Shown in pieces: positions 1 to 8,100 of a stretch of DNA of 64,000 nt. The stretch lies in contig JACIXD010000010.1 of assembly GCA_014360645.1 (NCBI GenBank), forward strand, positions 62,001-126,000, read 5' to 3'. Position 1 is the first letter of the stretch. Each line of letters begins with the position of its first letter. The notes beneath the pieces were generated by a model. It ran no database searches and was not told the DNA's origin. It was given only the letters and a program-made list of their open reading frames with translations. The position numbers and the translations under genes are program-made. The stretch comes from Actinomycetota bacterium. GTDB taxonomy: Bacteria; Actinomycetota; Geothermincolia; Geothermincolales; RBG-13-55-18.

Positions 1-75
1 CGTGGGGCCTTCCGCCTTGCGGCGCGTAAGCCTTGGGCAAGGCCGCGGCGAGCTCCTGCGAGAGGAGGGGAAGGG

Positions 76-1752
76 ATGCCTTCCGCGACCGACCGACTGT
101 CACAGTTGCTGCTCAAGAACAAGGTCATCACCGAGGAGCAGCTCACGACGGCCCTGGAGCGCCAGAAGGAATCCGGCGCTTCCCTAGGCCGGGTGCTCCT
201 GGAGCTGGGCATGGTGAGGGAGAACCAGCTCGCGGAGGTCATCGCGCGCGAGCTGGGCATGGAGTACGTGGACCTCCTGGAATACAAGATCAACATCCAG
301 GCCACCACCTCCATCGAGGAATCCACCGCCCAGCGCTACGCCTGCATCCCCATAGACTTCGAGGACGGCAAGCTGGTGGTGGCCATGGCCGACCCCACCA
401 ATATCTACGCCCTGGACGACATCCGCCTGAGCACGGGATACGAGGTGAAGCCTGTGGTCAGCGCCAGGGACGACATCATGAACGCCATCCAGCGCTATTA
501 CCACCTGGACACCGACGTGGTGGAGCAGGCGTTGGAGGGAAAGATGGACGAGGAGGTGGAGGGGATCTCGGGGGTGGTGGACGACACTCCCCTGGTGCGC
601 TTCACCACCACCATGATCGCCGAGGCCATCAACCGCGGCGCGAGCGACATCCACGTCGATCCGAGGGAGAACGAGGTCCTCATCCGCTACCGCATCGACG
701 GCGTGTGCCAGGAGATCAAGCGTGTGCCCAAGAACATCCACCAGGGCATCGTCTCGCGCATCAAGATCATCTCCGACCTAAACATCGCCGAGCACCGCGT
801 CCCCCAGGACGGCCACTTCGGCATGGTACAGAACGGCAAGGCCATCGACTTCCGCGTGGCTGTGCTGCCCACGGTCTACGGCGAGAAGGTGGTCATGCGT
901 ATCCTGGACAAGTCCAGCATCCTGCTGCGCCTCGAGGACCTCGGGTTTCTCCCCGGACCCCTGGAGAAGTTCCGCAAGGCCTTCACTCAGCCCCATGGGG
1001 CTCTGTTGGTGACCGGCCCCACGGGTTCCGGCAAGTCCACCTCCCTTTACGCCACCCTCAACGTGCTCAACACCGCCGAGAAGAACATCACCACCGTAGA
1101 GGACCCTGTGGAGTACCGCCTGCCGGGCATCAACCAGGTGCAGGTGAACCCCAAGGCGGGGCTCACCTTCGCCAACGCGCTGCGCAACATCCTGCGCACC
1201 TCGCCGGACATACTCATGGTGGGCGAGATCCGCGACCGCGAGACGGCCAAGACCGCCATCGAGGCCGCCCTCACCGGCCACCTGGTCCTCTCCACCCTGC
1301 ATACCAACGACGCCCCCAGCGCCCTTCCGCGCCTCATCGAGATGGGGGTGGAGTCCTTCCTGGTGTCCTCGGCGGTGAACTGCGTCATGGCGCAGAGGCT
1401 GGTGCGCAAGCTCTGCCCCAACTGCAAGGTGCCGTACGAACCGGACCCCGAGGTGCTCGCGACCCTCAATTTCCCCCTGGACGAAGAGGACGGCGACCTC
1501 ATCCTCTACAAGGCCAACGAGAACGGCTGCGCCAAGTGCGGGGGCACGGGGTACAAGGGGCGCGTCGGCCTCTACGAGGTCATGCCCATGAGCGAGGAGA
1601 TACAGCGCCTCACGGTGAAGGAGGCCTCCGCCACGGTGATCATGAACCAGGCCAAGGAGGAGGGGCTCCTGACCATGCGCGACGACGGGTTCATCAAGGT
1701 AAAGATGGGAATTACTTCCATCGAGGAGGTCATGCGCGTGGTGGCCATCTGA
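76..1752 (+). CDS. pilB: Type IV pilus / type II secretion assembly ATPase (GspE/PilB family)
   Basis: Cytoplasmic hexameric ATPase that powers pilus or pseudopilus assembly. The 558-residue protein has an N-terminal MshEN-like domain (about residues 1-150), then the secretion ATPase core. Walker A GPTGSGKST lies near residue 314, a Walker B/Asp-box segment (DILMVGEIRD) near 376, and a tetracysteine zinc site (CPNC near 447, CAKC near 485) that is typical of PilB/GspE and absent from TadA or PilT. The ATG at 76 follows a GAGGAGGGGAAGGG ribosome site. Length is normal for the family. Genes to the left are off-window, so partners such as pilT or pilC cannot be seen; the next gene faces it on the other strand. 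PilB and GspE cannot be separated from sequence alone. Confidence 0.93.
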   Translation: MPSATDRLSQLLLKNKVITEEQLTTALERQKESGASLGRVLLELGMVRENQLAEVIARELGMEYVDLLEYKINIQATTSIEESTAQRYACIPIDFEDGKLVVAMADPTNIYALDDIRLSTGYEVKPVVSARDDIMNAIQRYYHLDTDVVEQALEGKMDEEVEGISGVVDDTPLVRFTTTMIAEAINRGASDIHVDPRENEVLIRYRIDGVCQEIKRVPKNIHQGIVSRIKIISDLNIAEHRVPQDGHFGMVQNGKAIDFRVAVLPTVYGEKVVMRILDKSSILLRLEDLGFLPGPLEKFRKAFTQPHGALLVTGPTGSGKSTSLYATLNVLNTAEKNITTVEDPVEYRLPGINQVQVNPKAGLTFANALRNILRTSPDILMVGEIRDRETAKTAIEAALTGHLVLSTLHTNDAPSALPRLIEMGVESFLVSSAVNCVMAQRLVRKLCPNCKVPYEPDPEVLATLNFPLDEEDGDLILYKANENGCAKCGGTGYKGRVGLYEVMPMSEEIQRLTVKEASATVIMNQAKEEGLLTMRDDGFIKVKMGITSIEEVMRVVAI

Positions 1753-1782
1753 GGGGGCGGAGGGCGGCCTCTTCCGGGAGGT

Positions 1783-2127
1783 TCACCGCACGGCCTCGAC
1801 CGCTTCCTCCAGCTCTTCGTAGAAGTCGATGATCTTCTCGAACTGCGCCACCCGGAAGAGGTCCCGCACCATCTCAGAGGCGCGCGCGATCACCAGCTTC
1901 CCCCCCATGGCCTGCGCCTTTTTGTAGGCGTCGGCGATCACCGAAAGCCCGCCGCTGGAGAGGTAGCTGGCGAAGGCCATGTCCAGGACCACGTTCTTCA
2001 TGCCCTTTTTGAAGACGCCGTTGATGAACCCGAAGAACTCCTCCACGTTGGTGGAGTCCACCACCCCCGCCACCTCCACCACCGCGAGCGACCTCTCCGG
2101 GTCGCTCTCCCTAACCTTCCAGGCCAT
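1783..2127 (-). CDS. STAS-domain protein (anti-sigma factor antagonist-like)
   Basis: A single STAS domain of 114 residues. This fold usually binds anti-sigma kinases or regulatory partners and is switched by serine phosphorylation. The segment ASYLSSGGL near residue 60 matches the family's phosphorylatable serine loop. I chose the ATG at 2127 because a GAGGGAG ribosome site sits just upstream; a longer reading to 2169 adds a basic stretch with no support. The chosen start overlaps the 3' end of the upstream zinc-finger membrane gene by 17 bp, so the two are probably translationally coupled. No RsbW-type kinase is visible, so the partner is unknown. Confidence 0.85.
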   Translation of the reverse strand: MAWKVRESDPERSLAVVEVAGVVDSTNVEEFFGFINGVFKKGMKNVVLDMAFASYLSSGGLSVIADAYKKAQAMGGKLVIARASEMVRDLFRVAQFEKIIDFYEELEEAVEAVR

Positions 2128-3715
2128 GCCGCGCTCCCTCTTCCTCCGTGCCCTCACCCCGCAGGGCACGCCAGAACTGCGCGAAGACCTCGGGGATGGG
2201 AGGCATCCCGAAGGCGATGATGAAAGCGGCCAGAGTGGGCAGGATGAGCAGCAGCAGGAAGCCGGTGGGGAACATGGCCTCCACGACGTTCCTCATGATC
2301 TCCGCCCCGTTCTCCCAGATAAAGCGGAAGGAGACGAGGTCGAAGAAGATGGTGCGGAAGGCCTTGTGCTTCACGATGATCAGGAACCAGTGCAGGAACT
2401 CCCCCAGGAAGAGGGCGAAGAAGGTGACCAGGGAGGCCTGCACCGCCAGCTTGGTCCCGTGCTTCCTTCCCGCCTTCCACCAAAAGGCGAGGCCTACGAG
2501 CACCCCGATGACGATGGCCACGGCTCCGTACTCGGTGTCCCTGGGTATGAGGTAGGCGTTCACCACCGCCCACAACGCCGCTCCCCCAAAGAGCACGCCG
2601 GCGATAAAGAGGGCGGCCCGCCACCAGGAGAGCGCAATGAGGGTAAAGTCGGAAGAGCGTGGCTGGGCAAGGAAAAACCACCGCCCGGCCCTTTTCTCCC
2701 TTGCGGCGCGTTCCCTTCTCCTCCCGGCCGTCCTCGCGGCCTTCACCGCTGGCCTTCGTGCCGGCGGGGCTTCCTCGAGCGCCGCCGCGGAAGCGGTAGG
2801 CACACCCGCATCGGCTCCCTCCGGCATGAGCAGGGTGGAGACCACGTCGTGCAGCAAGGCGTCCTCCGGGGAGAGTTCCCCTTCCCCTCCCCTCACCGGC
2901 AACTTTCTCTCCCGCTTCCTGCGGCTCGGCTTCGGCACGGCGGCCGACCTCTTTGCCTCGAGGCTTCCCGCCGCGGAAGCGGGAGGCGCGCTCTCCCCGC
3001 CCGGCAGGGCCGTGGCCGCCGCCACCGGCCCGGTATCCCCCCCGTCCGAGATATCGTAACCGGTTTGCGGCTTCCCTTCCCTCGCTCCTTTTCTCCCCCT
3101 ACGCCTCCCCGGGCCAGCGGCTGCCCCCCTTCCCTGGAGCAGGCTGAAATCCTCGTCCGGGCCCTGGGCGAGGAACTCGTCCGCGCCGGATACGGCACCG
3201 CCCTCAGAAACTCGCGCGCCTTCCTTATCCGCTCCTCGCCTCCGTGATCCCTTGAGACCGGTTACCCTGGCCATGATGCCGGGTCCCGCCGTGCTTGCGG
3301 GGGGAGTCGGGGAAGGGTGCTCCCCGCCGGCCCTCCGTCCCGGCTTCGGCACCGCTCTCCCAGCGGCGATGCCGCCGGCCGCCGTTGTCGCGGTTTCGAG
3401 AGACCCGGGGCCGGGCACCCTAGCCGCGGGTCCCGCCAACTCGCCCGTGCCCTCGCCTTTCCCGGCTTCCTCTTCCGCGGCCGCGGCGGACACGGGACCC
3501 GGGCTCGAGGCCATGCGCCGCCCCTCGAGAGAAGGCCATTCCCGCGCTCCCGCACCGCCTCCGTACTCGCGCTCCATATCTCTTCTGTGGCGGCGCAGAC
3601 AATCGTGGCAGAGGGTGGTCTGGTCCGTCTCGCGCACGCATTCGATGCAGAAACCCGATCCGCATTCCTTGCAAGAGGCGATCTCCCGTTTGCCGGGATG
3701 TCTGGGACAGTTCAA
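2111..3715 (-). CDS. B-box-type zinc finger membrane protein with long disordered linker
   Basis: A 534-residue protein starting at TTG 3715 behind a GGGAGGG ribosome site. Residues 1-45 form a compact Cys/His zinc finger (CPRHPGK, CKEC, CIEC, CHDC) resembling the B-box finger often found at the N terminus of bacterial membrane proteins. Residues about 50-345 are rich in Ala, Gly, Pro, Glu and Arg and look disordered. The C-terminal 170 residues hold about four hydrophobic helices, somewhat like Yip1-type proteins. The order suggests a cytoplasmic zinc module tethered to the membrane. It overlaps the downstream STAS gene, suggesting one unit. Function is unknown. Confidence 0.8.
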   Translation of the reverse strand: MNCPRHPGKREIASCKECGSGFCIECVRETDQTTLCHDCLRRHRRDMEREYGGGAGAREWPSLEGRRMASSPGPVSAAAAEEEAGKGEGTGELAGPAARVPGPGSLETATTAAGGIAAGRAVPKPGRRAGGEHPSPTPPASTAGPGIMARVTGLKGSRRRGADKEGARVSEGGAVSGADEFLAQGPDEDFSLLQGRGAAAGPGRRRGRKGAREGKPQTGYDISDGGDTGPVAAATALPGGESAPPASAAGSLEAKRSAAVPKPSRRKRERKLPVRGGEGELSPEDALLHDVVSTLLMPEGADAGVPTASAAALEEAPPARRPAVKAARTAGRRRERAAREKRAGRWFFLAQPRSSDFTLIALSWWRAALFIAGVLFGGAALWAVVNAYLIPRDTEYGAVAIVIGVLVGLAFWWKAGRKHGTKLAVQASLVTFFALFLGEFLHWFLIIVKHKAFRTIFFDLVSFRFIWENGAEIMRNVVEAMFPTGFLLLLILPTLAAFIIAFGMPPIPEVFAQFWRALRGEGTEEEGARHGLEG

Positions 3716-4040
3716 GCGCAGCCCTCCCGTCTGGAACCGGCCGCACGCAGTGCGGCCGTATGAAACCGCCTGTCGTGTCTATATTAACTGAAAGCGCATC
3801 CCTCCGAAAGGACGGGGAAGGAAGGCCGGCGCATCGCGTCATGCATCCAGTTCCCGGGCGTACATCGCCGCGTCCTGCCCGCTTGACGGCTCTCTTGACG
3901 CGACGCCCGGATACCCGGGGGTCGGCGGTCTCCACCCAGCACCGCCCGATCTTTTCCGTACCCGCCCCTAACCGAGGCCCGAGAAACCCTTCCCGCTCTC
4001 CACTCGCCCCGCCCGGCACGCCTCGGGAAAGGCTGCGGCA
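3716..4040. other. Non-coding gap between two leftward genes
   Basis: 325 bases between the lipoprotein stop and the zinc-finger gene start. Apart from the inverted repeat at 3739-3757 and a possible minus-strand promoter near 3776-3790, nothing coding is convincing here; short open frames on both strands lack a ribosome site or recognisable composition. Confidence 0.6.
3739..3757 (-). promoter_or_regulatory. Inverted repeat in leader of the zinc-finger membrane gene
   Basis: Perfect 8-bp arms (GGCCGCAC and GTGCGGCC) separated by 3 bases, about 24 bases upstream of the TTG start at 3715. It could be an operator or an RNA hairpin in the 5' leader. An AT-rich stretch just upstream on the minus strand (3776-3786) may contain a -10 box. 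Confidence 0.4.
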
Positions 4041-4880
4041 TCACCCGGAATTCTCCAGGTAAAGCCGGTTTATCTCCAGCTCGACGCGCTCCATCAGAGG
4101 GTCTATACCCGCCACCTTGAGCTTACTGGATAAGCCCTCAACGAGAGAAGGATAGGTGGACAGGAGCTGCTGGAAGAGCAGGAAGTCCGGATTGTGTTCG
4201 ACATCGACGTTGGGGATCAGGCCTTGGGTGACGGCGATGAGGTCGTCGACCAGCTTGCCCAGTACACCCAAGAGCTGCTCGAAATAATCCCTGTACTCGC
4301 GGAGAAGGGGTGGGGGCGCCAGCCGCTCCAGCGACGAGAGCGATTCCGCAAGGGCGGCATCGAGCCTCTGCAGGCGCCCCATGAACTCGACATCGCTGCG
4401 GGGCGCTTCCAGCTGCGTGACCGAGGCCTCCTCGCGCAGGATGGGCTCCAGGGCGAGCAGGATCTCCTCCAGCCCGCCGTATACCACCTCCAGCTCGCCC
4501 ACCGCTTCCCCCATGGCGGAGGCGTATTCCTCCACAACCCTTCCCAGCTCCTCTAGCTCGCCCGGATACGCGAGAGTTAAAAGCTCGTCCATGCTTGCCC
4601 TCAGTTCCGCGCAGGCGGTCCGTCCGGCTTCGATCCCCGCCCGTACATCTTGGAGGAAGGCGGCGTTCTCGAAATCGAACCTCTCCAGGCAGCCCATGAA
4701 AGCGGTGGTCTCGGCCAGGCGCGAGGATCCCCGGCGGAAGGAATCGTCGATCCGCTCCACATCTTCGCGCGTTACCGTGTCCCTTGCGCAACCCGCCGTG
4801 GCGAGAGACACGCCGGCCAGGACCAGCAAGGCCAGGGCCGGCATAGCCGTCCTCTTCCACTTCCGTCTCATCGCGCTCAC
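4041..4880 (-). CDS. Putative lipoprotein, helical
   Basis: A 279-residue protein starting at GTG 4880, seven bases after a GGAGG ribosome site. The N terminus has basic residues, a hydrophobic stretch and an ATAGC lipobox near residue 31, so it should be lipid-anchored outside the membrane. The mature part is acidic, rich in Leu and Glu, and predicted mainly helical. No known catalytic motif is seen. A second helical lipoprotein of similar size and composition is at 46754-47530; the two may share a fold but I cannot align them confidently. Function unknown. Confidence 0.8.
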   Translation of the reverse strand: MSAMRRKWKRTAMPALALLVLAGVSLATAGCARDTVTREDVERIDDSFRRGSSRLAETTAFMGCLERFDFENAAFLQDVRAGIEAGRTACAELRASMDELLTLAYPGELEELGRVVEEYASAMGEAVGELEVVYGGLEEILLALEPILREEASVTQLEAPRSDVEFMGRLQRLDAALAESLSSLERLAPPPLLREYRDYFEQLLGVLGKLVDDLIAVTQGLIPNVDVEHNPDFLLFQQLLSTYPSLVEGLSSKLKVAGIDPLMERVELEINRLYLENSG

Positions 4881-4913
4881 AGGGAATCCTCCCCCTTACC
4901 CCCCGGTTCCTGC

Positions 4914-5087
4914 TGGGGCCAGGCCTTGGATCTTGAACTCCTGCCCAATGTCTACCATATATCTTGCCGTGCTTGCAGCGCGACCCGTCCCGCCGGCCCG
5001 TGCCGGCTTCTGCGGCCGGCCCTCGTGGTTGGGTCCAAATCTGTACCATTTTATGGTATTAGATTCAAGATTCAAGACCTGACCCCA
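4914..5087. mobile_element. 174-bp element with terminal inverted repeats (MITE- or REP-like)
   Basis: The left end (4914-4937) and the reverse complement of the right end (5064-5087) match at 21 of 24 positions, consensus TGGGGYCAGGYCTTGRATCT followed by TGAA. The interior has no gene. A short palindrome (TACCAT/ATGGTA around TTT) lies just inside the right end. No clear target-site duplication is visible. The end sequence resembles motifs I recall near REP-associated tyrosine transposases; that link is from memory, not from a search. Confidence 0.55.
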
Positions 5088-5094
5088 TAAAGAG

Positions 5095-5116
5095 GGCCGG
5101 CCCTTTCGAGCCGGCC
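5095..5116 (-). terminator. Likely terminator of the 23-residue-repeat gene
   Basis: Perfect 7-bp arms GGCCGGC and GCCGGCC around an 8-base loop, 24 bases past the stop at 5140. On the minus strand it is followed by CTCTTTATGG, a short and weak T tract. It abuts the right end of the 174-bp element. Confidence 0.5.
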
Positions 5117-5139
5117 TCCGTGCGAAGCTGTGACCGCGC

Positions 5140-8100
5140 TCAGTACGGGTCCCCTCCGTTGGCATCCCAGACGAACCCCTCGATCTTCCCGGCGATGTGA
5201 TGGCCGAGGCCCAGCACGTTCAGGTCGGAGTGGAGATGCAGGATGAACTGGTCGAAGAAGGTGATCGGAGCCGAGTCGTTGTCCGGATCCACCCCGGTGG
5301 CGTTGAGGGCGTTGACCAGCGCCTGGCCGCGGGCGTTGTTGTTGGGCCCACCCAAGTTGATGATGAGGTTGGTGAGGAAGGTGCCGTTGGAGGCGATGGC
5401 CCCCGCCAGCACGTTGGTGTCCAGGGCGCCGATGAGGTTGGTGAGGAAGGTGCCGTTGGCGTTGATGGCGCCCGCCAGCACGTTGGCATTGAGGTTGGAT
5501 ATCAGATTGGTGAGGAAGGTCTGGTTGGTGTTGACAGCGCCTGCGATGACCGTGGGCGACAGGTTGGCCAGCAGGTTGTTGAGGAAAGCCCCGTTGGAGT
5601 TGATCACCCCCGCCAACGTGGCCGCGTTCAGGTTGGACACCAGGTTGGTCACGAAGGTCTGGTTGTTGTTGACGATGTATGCGACCTGTACCGGGTTCAG
5701 CCTGGACACCACGTCCGTAAGCCAGTTCCTCACCGAGTTGGAGTTGAGCACGTTGGCAAGGACCTGGGAGTTCAGGTTGGTGAGCAGGGTGGTGAGGAAA
5801 GCCTCGTTGGCGTTCACGGCGTTAGCCAACACGCTCGGCGACAGATTGGTGACCATGTTGGTGACGAAGGTCTGGTTGTTGTTCACCGCCCCCGCGATTA
5901 CGGAGGCATCCAGGTAGCTGACCAGGCTGTTTATGAAGGCACCGTTGGCGTTGACGGCAGCCGCCAGCACCTGGGGGTTGAGCGTACCGATGAGGGTGGT
6001 GACGAATCCCTGATTGGCGTTGACGGCCGCCGCTACCACCGTGGGGTTGAGCGCCCCGATGAGGTTGGTGAGAAAGGTGCCGTTGGCGTTGACGGCAGCC
6101 GCCACCACGTTGGGATCCAAGGCGCCCACCAGGGAGGTCACGAAGGCACCGTTGGCGTTGATGGCGTTGGCCAGCACCACGGGGTTTAGGTGCTGGATAA
6201 GGCCGTTGATGAAGGTGCCGTTGGCGTTGACGGCAGCCGCCAGCACCTGGGGGTTGAGGTTGGCAAGGAGCTCCTGGACGAAGGAGCCGCTGTTGTTCAA
6301 GCCTCTGGCCGTGGCCCTTGCGGTGTTGGGGTCGAGGCCTGGCAGCAGGTTCTCGATCAGGGTGTTGCCAACCCCGAGGGCCGAGTTGTTGTTCACCGCC
6401 GTGGCGATGACCGCGGGGTTGAGGTTGTCCAGGACCGCCTGGAGAAGCGGCGCGTTGGCGTTGATGCCCGCGGCGGCTGCCTGCCCCGTTCCGGCGTTCA
6501 GGCCGGTGATAAGCCCGGTGGTGAGCGACGGGTTATCGTTGACCACACCCGCCAGCGTGCCCGCGTTGAGCCGCCCCGCCAGGTCGGACAGCCAGGCGCC
6601 GTTGTTGTTCACAATATTGGCAAGGTTCTGCGTGTTGAGCTGGGGCAGCAGGGCGTTGAGGAACGCTGCCGTTTCGGGCAGGTTGGCGAGATTTGCGATC
6701 GAACCCACGGCGTTCAACCGCAGGTCATCTAAGAGATCGCCCACCCAGGCGGGATCCAGGTTGTTGACGATGTCCACCACCATGCCGGTGTTGAGGTTGG
6801 AGATGAGATCGCCCACGAAGTCGCCGTTGTTGTTGAGTACTCCCGCCAGGATGGTCGGGTCGAGGTAGCCGATGAGGGCGTCCACGAAGGCGGTGAACTG
6901 CGGCGAGTTGGCGATGTTGCCTATCACTCCCAGGGTGGTGGCGTTGTTGAGGGCGGCGAAGAGCTGGGAGGTCCAGGCGGGATCCAGGTTGTTGACGATG
7001 TCCACCACCATGCCGGTGTTGAGGTTGGAGATGAGATCGCCCACGAAGTCGCCGTTGTTGTTGAGTACTCCCGCCAGGATGGTCGGGTCGAGGTAGCCGA
7101 TGAGGGCGTCCACGAAGGCGGTGAACTGCGGCGAGTTGGCGATGTTGCCTATCACTCCCAGGGTGGTGGCGTTGTTGAGGGCGGCGAAGAGCTGGGAGGT
7201 CCAGGCGGGATCCAGGTTGTTGACGATGTCCACCACCATGCCGGTGTTGAGGTTGGAGATGAGATCGCCCACCCAGGCGCCGTTTGCATTTACTATATCC
7301 GCGATAGCCTCGGGGTCCAGGAGGGGAAGCAACCTATTGAGGAAATCTATGGTGTTGGGGTGGTTGACCATGGTGGCCACGATGTGCTCATCCAGGCCCG
7401 GCATGAGGGAACCCAGGAACCAGGGGCCGATGTCGACGAGCAGGCTGTTGACGGTTGCGGGGGTTATCCCCGAGACCAGGTCTCCCACCCAGTTCCAGTT
7501 GGTGTTCATGATCCCCGCGAGGGCAGAGGCGTCGAGCTGGGGCAGCAGCGCGTTGATGAAGGCGATGGTCGCCGGGTCGTTGGCGATGCCCGCGATGGCC
7601 CCGGTGTTCAGGTTGGGCAGGAGTGTCCCGGTGATCCAGGGCCTGAGGTCGGAGATCATGGTGTTCACCGTGGCGGGGGTAATCCCCGATACCAGATCGG
7701 CCACCCAGCCCCCGTTGCCGTTGACGATGCCCGCGAGGGCAGAGGCGTCGAGCTGGGGCAGCAGCGCGTTGATGAAGGCGATGGTCGCCGGGTCGTTGGC
7801 GATGCCCGCGATGGCCCCGGTGTTCAGGTTGGGCAGGAGTGTCCCGGTGATCCAGGGCCTGAGGTCGGAGATCATGGTGTTCACCGTGGCGGGGGTAATC
7901 CCCGATACCAGATCGGCCACCCAGCCCCCGTTGCCGTTGACGATGCCCGCGAGGGCAGAGGCGTCGAGCTGGGGCAGCAGCGCGTTGATGAAGGCGATGG
8001 TCGCCGGGTCGTTGGCGATGCCCGCGATGGCCCCGGTGTTCAGGTTGGATATCAGCCCCACAACCCATGAGGGGTTACCGTTGACGACGTCAGCGATGGT

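Noticed and set aside
33-1832. 599-codon frame overlapping pilB
   Set aside because: It is an out-of-frame shadow, very rich in Arg, Gly, His and Pro, and pilB in the other frame has all its motifs.
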